From: Hyposmocoma kahamanoa
Taxonomy: Eukaryota; Arthropoda; Insecta; Lepidoptera; Cosmopterigidae
Length of the DNA stretch: 64,000 bases
Reading direction: 5' to 3'
NCBI RefSeq assembly: GCF_003589595.1
Contig: NW_020654810.1
Span: 16,510,548-16,574,547 of the forward strand
Within the stretch, counting starts at the first letter, position 1. The number at the start of each line of letters is the position of its first letter. Below are positions 12,201 to 24,200 of this stretch, in pieces. The notes beneath the pieces were generated by a model, which saw nothing but the letters and a program-made list of their open reading frames with translations, made no database searches and had not been told where the DNA came from. A program made the position numbers and the translations under genes.

Positions 12201-15200
12201 ATTCGAGCAGCGTGTTAATAAGTCACTGGTATACAAATACGATGAAATCTTTTGATAACTAAGCTTATTATTAGATATTAAAAATTATTTTGGTACGATT
12301 TTTCCACACCTCCGAATATGTTCTGATGTTGAGATTATTTCCTTACAAGAACAAAGCTTTTTTTTATAACATCAAGTCGTCACTTGACGAACAAGTCGTG
12401 CGCCTGAAGGTAAGCTACACTTCTGTGCATAACAGTTACAGTGTTACTTTAAATTCTCTGACGGGCACTACCACTGCGTTCGTCACCCTGAGACATAAGT
12501 TGACAAGTCCCATATGCCTGTAATTTCACCAGCGCCCTTACCCTTCAAAACCGGAACACAGTAATGCTGACATTACTGCTCAGCGGCAGAAATAGGTAAA
12601 ACGAGGTATCTCTGCTGCTACTACAAGATTTTACGACTGCCAGAAAAGGTCGTACGCGTTACGGAACTCCTGACTAAGGCTGCGCTATAAGAGGAAGACG
12701 CGCTGTTCTTCTCTACAATACAACAGTAGATTTCGCTGCCAATCCTTATCAGCCACAACAAACGATCCAACAGCCATAAAGTATTGTAAGAACCCGCGCG
12801 TAATTGAAACGGTGTCACTGCGTAGGGAGACAATAAAATAGTGACAGTACTGAGGGCGCGGGTGTCATCAATAAAGGCCATAAGTTAGGGCAGGCCGGTT
12901 CATTACTGCCTGTGCGGCGTCTCCACATACCCATTACAGGGAGTTAGGAGACGCGAGTGGCGATAAATAGCGGCCGAGAAACCCTGCTTTATTTCTCGCG
13001 CACAATTTCATTTACATTAGAGGTGCGGAGTTTGGTAAGCCGAGCCTCCTCCCGAGAGTCGTGTGAAGTCGCAGATTCATGCAAGCGAGTTACGAGCGCC
13101 GGGACCTCGCCGGTAATCTACTTGGTGTTGTGACAACCTCGACGTTGCGACCTACTTAATTACAACTAATTGCTACAGGTGTACGTACTATAAGTGCGTC
13201 ATTAAATTTATTACAGGATGTTATTTTATTAATTTGGAGCTTCACGTTGAAACACATAAACTGACTTTGTTGTCGCTGCCGCCACTGGCTTTTTTCGTTG
13301 TACATCCACTAAAATAACCATTTTGTTTTACTGATATCCGAAATGCAGAGTAGCCTAAATTGGACGAACCTTTTCATGGAACTAGTACTTTTACGAACAC
13401 GGAAACACTTTCACGAGGGTCTAATATACAAATTTGATTATACGTTTCAATTGTCGAAACGCGGCCTCCGGCGGTCATTCTGTGTCGTTTTATTCCTCGC
13501 TCCTACATTGGAGGAGCTCTTAAGCGTGATACGAATTAGTTAAGCAGTGAGTCCTCTGTAATCGCGTTTACAATTGCAAACGGCCGCGGAGTTGCCAATA
13601 CACTTTTTGCTTGTTTTGCTTTCAGTTTAATTGGTCTCTGTGAGAGTACTCGTCTTGCTTAGGTTTGCTTATATAGAACGAAATTAACTGTAGCTGAATT
13701 TAGAAAGTATGCACAAATAATACACATGTGTGTCTGCGTACCCTTTGGAGTTAAAATCGTTCAGAAATCAAAGTTCAGTTTTATTATAAAAATATGTCAC
13801 AAAGGCAAAGTTTGAATGAAACAAACCGCTTCAAGTAAATTGTTGTGTTGTCATTCTGAAATATTATTTCAAAGCCGTAAATTACAAAATTAAGTCAACA
13901 CGGTTTTCCAATTCAGAAACAATTGCTTCTAAATCTGGTTTTCCATTAGTCGAAATGATATTCAGACCAACAGGGCGTGTAATATAAAAGCGTCTTATGC
14001 CTCGCGAGCGCGATTGCCATCGAATGCGATCGATTTCCAGAAATAGCCGCAGGCCGTAGACTGTCTGCCGCAATGAATGTTGCAACTCCAGTGATGGAAT
14101 CGGGAAACGTCAAATCCAATAATACCTTATCTAGTCTGAACTGATTTGTAACGGGCGCAGTGGCAGTGCCCTTTCAGATCTTTATGACTATAAGCTCTGA
14201 GTGGCACTGCAACTTCTACAGACAGGCGTAGCGCTTACGCCGTTCGTCCCGTCAATTGGTTTTCATAAAAAAACCTTTAATGAAAGTAGGAAATTAAAGT
14301 TCTTTTTTTCTTGGATCAAAATCGGGTCTATTTGTTTTTTCAAACAAACCAACTTTGCGGGCCCTTTACAGGTCCCATGGTCACGGCTGACTGAGATGGT
14401 AAAGTCCCCAACCAGTTATGTCTAATATTTAGATCCGAAAAGTAATAGTTTCATTTCCTGTGTGTGACAATCGCTAAAGCCTAAAAACTTTTATGAAAGT
14501 TTCGAAAAAATAAATTTATATTTAAATATTTTAATGTATCAATATATAAATTAAATTTTTATTGAATTGATATCCATTTTTTTTTTTGTGAAATTACTCC
14601 ACTAGTTTGTCATAATTATTAATACAAAGATCTCATAGATTTCTCATAGACGGCGCTACGACTAAAAAGTCGTTGAAAAGATCAAGTACAAAGACACGAC
14701 GCAAGCACATAGAAAAATTCGTGCGGTCCGTTGGTTCGTTCCGTGGCTTAGTTGGTATAGCGTCTGGCACGGTATGCAAGAAGACGTCGGTTCGAATCCG
14801 ACCGGATCGAAGGAATTTTTTCTGAGTGTTTTTTCTGAGTGTTCGATCTTTGTATTAATAATTATAACATCAATATATAATTTCCATAGGTTCATCTATA
14901 AAATGTTCTTGTTATATTGAAAAACTGATTAATAGTCCTATGCCATGCCAACGAATACGCACTGATAGGAACTACCCCTCAGATGCTATGGACAGACATA
15001 TCGCTTACCACGGGTTCAATTACAGAATACTTTTATGGTACCAAAATCTTTAGCTCTATTGCTATGTACCACTAAAAAACAGAAGGCTCAAAATCACCAA
15101 AATACTAATAAAATGCACAAATACGATCTTAAACGTTAACTGACATGATGAAGCTACTAGGAAATGTGTGTAATTTTATAACCTTACTACGTCCCTGTAC

Positions 15201-18200
15201 CCGCCGTACCCGTGCCACTTCTTAATATTTAATAAGCAACGAACATTTCAAATAACAAGGTATGTTGTTACATCTAATATAAAATTCAACAAGAAAGTGA
15301 CTCACTACAAAAAGTCTTAGATCTATTTTGAGTACAATTGTATGCTTAGGGGAATATTCAATATCTTGTGGACAAACTAATAACGTATTGTAGAAAATAA
15401 TGATAAAGACTGACTTATTATTAAATTAACTGAAACAGTTAATTATGGTATATAGCGTATATATTAATTTAAAAAAATACTAATTACTTTGTACTACATA
15501 TCATGTATATATTGTACGATATTTCAAACAATCCGCAAACTTCAAAAAAAGTCGTCAATACTTAACCCCTATTCTATAATGAGCTGGGAAGCAATTCTCG
15601 TGTGTTGCGACATTTTCTCGCTTTCGAAATAATGTTGCATGCTCAATGTTTTTTAAGACCCGAAAAACTGCCACGCCGATTTCATGCCTGTTACTCCACC
15701 GCCCCTGGTCGAAAAACCTTACTATCGGTACAGATCTAGTAAGGACTGACTGGACTAGAATAATCATTTTAGTACCAAATAATATCTTTGCAACACAAGA
15801 AGTATATGATTAAAAAATAGTGTCAGCATACACCCATATTAAAGTCTAAGTCAAATTATGTTTATTTGATAGGTAGCAAATGAATTAAACTCTACTTGTT
15901 CATTCGTATGGCATTCCCTTGAGAAGAATGAACAAGACATTTTAGGGGTTGTTCTTCGTTTAAATAATCATTTGTACACATATTTACAATATTTGTTTCA
16001 AATATCATATATTAAAACAATCTGCAAGAGATAAACGGGTCATTACCACGGATTTTTTTCATCCAAGTATAATCTGAACAGAAACACATTACTTATATAA
16101 CAGAAACTGTATAATAAAATTGTGAATGGCAAATTTTGAATGTCAACCGGAATATATTACAGAATATCTTTCTTTAAATATATTCTTTTAATAGCTGTAG
16201 AGGTTCTTGTGAAAGAGTTCGTCCAGAAAAGTACTGCTATCTTACCTATTTCTGCCGACAAGCAGTAATGTGACGTTTACTGCGTTCCGGTTTTGAAGGA
16301 TAAGGGTGCTGGTGAAATTACATGCACATGGGACTTGTCAACTTATGTGTCAGGGTGTCGAGCGCAGTGTCCTTCAGATCTTTGCGATTTAAAGCTCTGG
16401 GTGGTACTGCAACTGTTATGAACAGGCGTGTCGCTTCCCATCAGGCACATGACTTGTTCGTCTCGTCACTTCGTATCATAAAAAAATGGGACTTCTCAAT
16501 TTATGTCTTAGGATCACAGGCGCAGTTGCAGTGTCTTTCAGAACTTTGCGATGTACTCATAGTACAGGAATTTCCCTGGTTTAAGACCAGGCAATTTGTG
16601 TGGTCGATTACCACCAGGCGCACGACTTATTCGTCCCGTCACTAGGTATTGTAAAAAAAATATCTAAAAAGTCCACTACTTTGCAATTTCGATCTCATTT
16701 TCATACGATTGCACTTGTGACAAGGATCAAGTGATCTTTTTCAAATCAAATCAAAAATTTTATTTCTGACATTGTCCATATCGTGTTAGTTACAGAAAAC
16801 TTACAAGCCTATGTTAATAAAAAGGCTGTGAGAACAAAAATAAATACATTAAATTATACACCAAGCCTCTGGAACCCACGTTTGTGAAGTTCCAGTGCTT
16901 AAATGTATCACAGGCAAGGTACTCCCAAACCAACTGTATAAGACTGTCATTCTTTCTGAGGCTGTTAGGCTTCTGATGACTCGTTTAATAATAAACTGTG
17001 TCTGTAGGAAATGCAACTGTTTTTCCGGATTTAAATCGCGTATGTTTGTTTTTCCAAACAAACCGACATTTCGGACATTTTACAGGTCCCATGGTCACGG
17101 TTGACAGAAACTGTGCCTATGTTAAGATGACTGAATTAATTACTGTTGACGATCGACATCCACCATGTTTTTTTATAATTTTTGTAATTTTCCAACATTT
17201 TCCCTGTCGCAAGAGAATTAGACCCCCGAATGTTGTGTTCCCAAAGTTCCCCATTTCGGCATTGATTACAAAACCGAAAGTTATTCGTCCAATACAGCAG
17301 ACGAGTGGCTGGAGGGCCATCACACGTCGTTGCAGGTACGTTGCCACTTATTGGCCACGCGTCGATCGCTTATATCAGATTTGAATTTCGTGCATTACGC
17401 TCGATCGAGCCCTCTTCTTGTATTGCGTTTCGTAAAGAGATTTTAAATAAGCTCTAATTTTCTTCATTCTAATTGTGTAGAGTAAATAGATAACAATTCC
17501 ATTGAATTTTAACCTTATTTATTGAGTGAATATGACATATTACCGCTATTCTGACCGCGATCTTCACCCATAATGTTCAATTTGTGTCTTTTATTGACTA
17601 CTTCTGCAACATCGTGCGCCTGATGGTAAGCTACATGCCTATCCATAACAGTTGCTGTGCCACTCAAAGCTTTAAATCGCAAAGATCTGAGGGGCATTGC
17701 CATTTCGCCCGTCACCCCTAAACATAAGTTGACAAGTCCCATGTGCCTGTAACTTCACTAGCACCCTTACCCTTCAAAACCGGAACACAGTAATGCTGAC
17801 ATTACTGCTTGGTGGGCAGTACTTCCCTGGACGAACTCTTTCACAAGGAGCGCGACTGCTGCTAAACATAAAGCATACATATTATATTGTAAAATAATCA
17901 ATGTTTTTTTTCAATAGCAAACACTATTAAACACGTATGGGTGCTCTGTTTTATCCCTGATTTGAATTTCCCGTATTAGACTTTATATGAGAGCTCAGCA
18001 GTCTCAGCACCCTCTAAACAAACACTCTTACACTTTAAGTAACTGTAATGTATGGAAACGTCTGCGATTATCTTTACTACGAGGTATCCACATAGTCGCA
18101 TATACATACATCTATGAAAGAGAATGAAAGCTTTTCTTTGTACGAATTTCATACCATTTTCTTATAATGTTAGGTTTAGCAAGATTTTATTTCTGTATTT

Positions 18201-21200
18201 TCGTAGGTAGTAAACAGAACAAAATTGTCATTTTTGTGGACATGTAACGAGAATATACAATCGAAAATTAGAAGATAAGCCTGTGTTATTTAGAAAAATC
18301 CACAAAGAATTTCTGGCGGTCGAATCCTTCAAACAACAGTTACGTAAATATGGAAAAAGCTCCCGGGGTGTGGGAGAGTATTTCATTATCCGTGACCTGT
18401 TGAGCGCAAGATTTGTGACTCATCTCTTTTACGTAACGTCGTACGCTAGCAATAGGATTTTTTCGGTTATCAAATTTTCATGAACGCTACACTAAAAAAA
18501 ACGTCGTTTCTGATGAAAATCCATTTATGTCTATACACGAGAAACAATTGAAGATGAAATTGGTGTTGACGGGTCAAAACACAGCCATTAACCGGTAAAT
18601 ACGTTCGATAATAAACATTTTATAAGCATGGATAAACGCATTTTGCGCCAAAGCATAAATAAACCTTATGATTTCTATAAAATTGGAAGTACTTTCAACA
18701 AAAAATTGGATTTGTCGCTACGCAATAGCGCTAAATCACGCTTCCACCGACTACGACGCTTACAATATCACCCCATAAAATGCCGCACATTACCGTCGTG
18801 CTATTGAAATAAAATGCATGAAGATTGCGACCTGCCGGCACCCGCATCCCGAAACCCACTTAAAATTATCTCTATCTCTGCCAGCTCGTAGATTTTTTAT
18901 CGGGAGCGCACTTTTGAAGCTCTCACCTAGCCTCCGGTTCCCACGCCCGGCTTCCGTTTAGCGGCAATCAGGGCCTTGCGACGCTCTGTCAATACGAAGG
19001 CGAGAGGTTTCTCTGATAAACTTATCTATCCCTCTCCGCGCTCCCGCCTCGCAACCTGTCGCCTGCGCTTATCTCTCACGTATGTACGCTCGAACCTCTT
19101 CGCGTTACTCCCGAGTCGCGGTTGGAGCTTTCCTCGTTTTTCAGGTATTGTTTTATAGCTTGAAATTCGAGTTGAGATTATTTTATCCTGACTGCTTTTT
19201 CTCCTCGTGTAATATATAATTGGCGGGTGGTACTTGTATACGATATATACGTTCATTTTATTACAAAGTGCAACTCAGAGTGAAACATTCGTAATAAGAA
19301 CTCGATAACTTCGTAGTAAGTTTAAAATATTGCTAGTACGAGTGTATTTGTATCGATTTATTTCCATTTAGATGCGTCTACAATATTTGATCCTCTTATA
19401 AAACTTGTCTATTTGGCTGGCTGCCCAGAGTCCGCCACAAGTTTTCAAAGAAAACGAAAAATTTCAACTCAAGGAAACAAACGCAAAATATTAAGAAATA
19501 CAGTTAACGTCAACATACATGCGAACTGCTTCGAAGAGAAGAGCATGTACTGTACTCCGTAGAAGATGCTTTATTTTGTAGTTTCTTATAGCCAAGGAAG
19601 GAGCAATCTCGAACGTCGACGACGCTAAAGTTTTCTCCACTTAGAAATCTTTCGGAGCGCCTGTCGTCGTTCTCCGCCACCGCCCGTTGTGCGAAGATAT
19701 CGCCGCTGCGGTATCGCGACGCACCAGGCGCCATTGCCGCAGTACGATTAGCAACATCCTTATGCCAACGTTTTACAATGGCCTCGCTTAATCTTAGTAT
19801 CTTTTGTTCCAAAGGACCCCGGCTAGTCTGGGGCCGGCAATAACTCGTCAAGCTCCGCAATATTATAAGGACAATACCTACAAAAATTGATAAAATTCTA
19901 CTTCAGCCGAGAGAGAAAGAGAGCTACTTAAGCGCATTGCCTTTTTAGTGGCATCGCCTCCTGAGTATTTTATTCCTCCTTTTTTATTTCGACACCTTTT
20001 TATGCGCGCTGGAAGGTTCGTAAAGGTGAATTAAAAAAACATCCACCGGCAGCCGATTGCTTCCGCAATCGCTCGCAAAATTTCAAACATATTGAGACCA
20101 AAAAATTTCGACTGATTTTCTTTCTATTTACATTCTTATAATGAAACCGCGCTACACTGTTCCAAAAAAGTAAGCACGAGTCGGCTTTCGAATTTATCGA
20201 CATCCTTGTTTTACCTTAAAAGGTTTTCACTCAAAAGCAATCGAGCGAAATTTAATGACTGCTTTCAGATTCATATTTATTCACATGCGAACATTGAACG
20301 AACGTAGGCGTAAAACGCAGCGTTTACCTTTGAAACAATTAAATTTCTCGTACATCGATGAGGTCAGGAGTATGATTTTTTGAGCGGGAAATTCTGAAGA
20401 TCAATGCCTACCAGCGCGCATTGGAAAAATCTTAAATCTGCTCGAGTTAACCGAAATCTTTGCCTTCGGTGTCGAATAGTACTCGATCGAGCCGGATCGA
20501 TATATCGCCTCGAGGGCACGCCTACCTAGCAGGGGCTAAATACAATTTACCTTTGTTATTTTTCGTGTCATTAAACTGCGTCGCGATCGCTAGAACGCTT
20601 GATCGGGATTGCGAGCTCTGACTCCAATGCGAATTGTTTGTGAGCTTTTGTTTCTGCTCCGCTCGCCAGCGACGCGACATCAATTAACGTCGGAACCCCG
20701 AGTGAATTTTCTCCTCGGTTGTTAGTAATATTGCAGATAGATTAAAATTTGTGTTATTTCAAGCTGCTAACCTAATACGGTGACTTTGTTGTTGTTGTCT
20801 TACAGAGAAATGATTTGATGTGTCTGAATATTATGCAAAACGAAACAAGTTTGGGGTATTGCATTATCTTACTTTAGAACTAGGCTGGCATTTATCTGGC
20901 ATGTCCCGTCGCGTCGGTTGCGTGCTGCCGAACAAATGGAGGGTAGCCACGGCGCTGGCGGCCGCCTCTGGCGTAGGCGCTGGTTCATTTGTAAAGCTTT
21001 ATCAGCCTTGACAAATAGCGACACTCACTATTTTTATGTCGCGGACGATCGAAGAATACCGTTCATGTTATGGAACAGTTTAGCTTCAATTCGTATTGCG
21101 CAACTTTCGAACGATGTAACTTTTGATGTACAAAGTTTACCAGAACACATGCATGCATACGATCAGCGAAGATAGTTTTTAAATAAGACCCTAAAATATT

Positions 21201-24200
21201 TAGTTTTATGTCAGCTCTGAAATACTTCCGTATTGCATAATGTTCTAAAGACGTACTTGAAGTTTCTAACAAGAATTTCACATGTTGATTATACAGCTTT
21301 ATCTAGGCATAAAACTTGGTGGAAAGACACTCAACGCGGTAAAGCCTCGCGCACTCACTTCTCCGCGTTAATGCACAAGCACGTAGTTCCATGTCATCGC
21401 AGAAAGTTGTACAAAGTGCACAAAGTGCGCGAACGGCGGCGTGGCAAAGCCTTCATTTGTCGGCTTGTGACGTCCGAGTGACAAATGTGGACGCGACTTT
21501 ATGTACCCGTACCTACCCAACGACGAGAACACATCGCGTTTATGCACGGCGATGATAAATGTTACTAGAAACTTTTTACTGCTCGTATCTCATCAATATT
21601 TAGAAATGTCTTCATGTTCTGTAGAACAAAATAATCTGCGAAATCTAATCAGTTATACCGGCTTTAAAATAATTTAAGCCTACGTACTTTTCTCTAACGA
21701 CGCTACTTGATAGCGAAAATTGTATTGCAGAAGGCCTGGGTTAACGTAGATTGGGTAATTTATACTTGCCTCCTGCCCGCCCCCTAGGGGAGGAAGAAGA
21801 TACAAGCTCTGAAAGAGCCATACTGTTCGTTAAAATTACTTAATGGATCGATTAAACGCAAGGCTTAATTATGAGCTACATTAATTTCCTTGATAGCCAA
21901 TGGCACGACGCACATATAGTGAATAGTTATTATAGTGATACGTTATACGAGGTGGTTATTATGTCTGGTGCAATTTTCAATGCTTCATACATTTATTCAT
22001 CACAGCAGTTCTTTCTTTGCATTGGCTTAATAAAAAATCCTTTAGTCTACAATAAACACAATCTTTTTATCAAAAGTATTAACGGTTATTACACGGGGCT
22101 CTCATCAAGTCTACCAACAAAATTAAATTCGACATTACGATTCTTAACAATTACTTGAGACCTCGTAAAATTTGTCTTGCTGTATAATAAGTATTCCATG
22201 ATAAGCTCCTTGACTTGGTAAAGCAAATTAAAATTCAATTTGTGACTCGAACCGTGAAGCATAACGGATTGTCAACCGATTTTGTCGCCCCCTTTCTTTA
22301 TTATTCTCGACTCGCCCAATCTCAAGGAGGTTTTTGTTCAATTGCGCTGACTTCAGGTTATTTGAATAATTATATGTATATATAAATTTAGTACACTTCA
22401 TTGAAATAAGCGTCCATTGTTACAGGTGGAATGCAAAAAAGCACAACCCAAAGAAGTCATGCTTCCAGCAAATCTGGCGAAGACGAGAGCCGCCGGACGC
22501 GGCGCGTACGGTGAGTTGCTAGGTAGCGCCGTAGCAGCCGGCGCCGGCGGCGTCCGGTACGCTCCTTATCCTGTCCATGCGCCGACGCAGATCCTAGTGA
22601 CAGGCGCGGGCGCGGGTGCGGGAGCAAGTAGCGCGCACGCCGCCGCCTACCGCCGCGCACTCGCCGCTCTCCGTCCGACACCGCGCCCCTCGCGCCCGAC
22701 ACTCGCGCCTCTCGCCATCCCACCTCTTGCCTACTCAGTATCTGAACTACTCGGTGCACATGCTCTTGATATTCCAACTCTGTACTCTCCTCTCGCGACA
22801 ACGCTACCCACGCCCTTGCCTCTCTGATCCGCGATTCTTTTCCAACAACATCCGCATCATCCTTTTTAGGCGATTGAAACAGTTCTCGCAATATTAGTGA
22901 CCCTTTCTATTCGTTTCATCTGCATTCCTACTGCACCAGTGAGTCCTTTTATCCATTCCTATATCTATTTGACATTCCCATTCTCTTCTCTCCTACCAAC
23001 GACGTGACAAATCTATTGTACCTTAAGAAAATTGATAAAATATCCAAAGTGTCTTATTTTAGTAATTGCCATTATTAGAAAGTCAGTTAGATAGCAGAAT
23101 TTCAAAATATGTACTGACATTAATAGACGCTGTATCTCTAGTAACAGCTCTTTATAAGAAATTTTATACATAAATAATATACAATTTTTAAAAAAGTAGA
23201 ACAAAAATGCAGGATCAATTTTATCTAGGGAAAATAGACTATTTTTTTACCAGGTAGTAGGTGCTTAATTCCTTGATTAACGAATAGATAGAGGATATAG
23301 TCAAAGCGCCTGGTATTTTCTGATTTCTATGTAGCTTTTAATAAGGGACAATTTACGAAGGACCATTATGGTTCTGCTGATTCTTGCCAACCTGCTACAA
23401 TCCATCCATGAACAAACTAACCGTTAGATACAGTCTAGTTATATCTTCCATTGCGGATATTGTGAAGTAGGTAACTGCAAAATATTTTCATAAATGATAT
23501 TATATTCCTTAGCTTTACCTCGATAGCTTTACAGCTTGATGTCGGCTAAAAAATGTTATCAGTGGGAGAAAAGAGGTACCTATTATCATGGATGTTATTG
23601 TTGAGTTATGTGAGATTATTAGACCAATGTTTTATTTTATTTATTTTATTTAAAAATTATTGTTATTTTAATTAAGACAATTGAATCTAGTCTAGGTACT
23701 TAAAAATCGTAATTATCTTGTGTATTTTTAGTGAAAATAGTTAATTTATTAACTTTATTTGAATCCTTACTCTTTACATTATTATTTACTTATGTTGTGC
23801 AATGCCAAAGTAAGACTTATGTTCACTATTAGTTTTATTTAGTTTTAAATCGTCCAAGTTTTCATAAATATAACTGTTACTGCTCTTGAGAGTAACAGCA
23901 AGGTTCATTCACTCAATTTTGTATTATTAAACGTAGCTCTCGTAAACTAATAGAATTAATTGTATTAACGTAATGATTTTTCGGTAGAATTTAGATTAAT
24001 AAAAGTCATTTCTAAAATATCTAAGAATGTCTGTTTGTTTAACATGTTTAGCTCTAGACTAACAATGTGTAGAATAGAAATAACACGTCTAGGGAAGACT
24101 ACTTTCATGTATAGTGGAAACACTAACTTACCCCTTTTAAAAGCTCTAGATATTTGGTGGTAGATTAGTCAAGTTATAGAATGCTCTTTATATAAATTAT

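Larger units (their letters stand above)
6285..22425 (+). other. Rbp6 intron, 16.1 kb, between RRM2 and linker exons
   Basis: Starts GTAAGT and ends TTACAG. From 6.3 to about 12.3 kb it is AT-rich unique-looking DNA apart from a 3' fragment of family A near 7100. From 12.3 to 17.9 kb it holds four more family A insertions, the tRNA-like family S1 element and two copies of repeat family C. From 17.9 to 22.4 kb I see no recognised repeat. Short open frames of up to about 130 codons (for example 10202-10603) have no recognised protein signature and no splice context, and I treat them as chance. Long first introns like this usually carry enhancers, but no site can be named from reading alone. Confidence 0.75.

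Noticed and set aside
14740..14812. functional tRNA gene (GGT anticodon possible)
   Set aside because: The T-arm is perfect, but the anticodon stem has a mismatch, position 33 is not T, and the unit is repeated at 58.1 and 60.5 kb with differing middles: SINE head.
17117..17347. 76-codon frame on the - strand
   Set aside because: Lies in or next to repeat family C and has no recognised domain.
19510..19860. 116-codon open frame on the - strand
   Set aside because: Composition is somewhat GC-rich, but I recognise nothing in it and see no splice sites or partner exons.
22457..22891. 144-codon frame on the - strand
   Set aside because: Arg-rich shadow opposite exon b and its extension; explained by GC-rich coding on the + strand.
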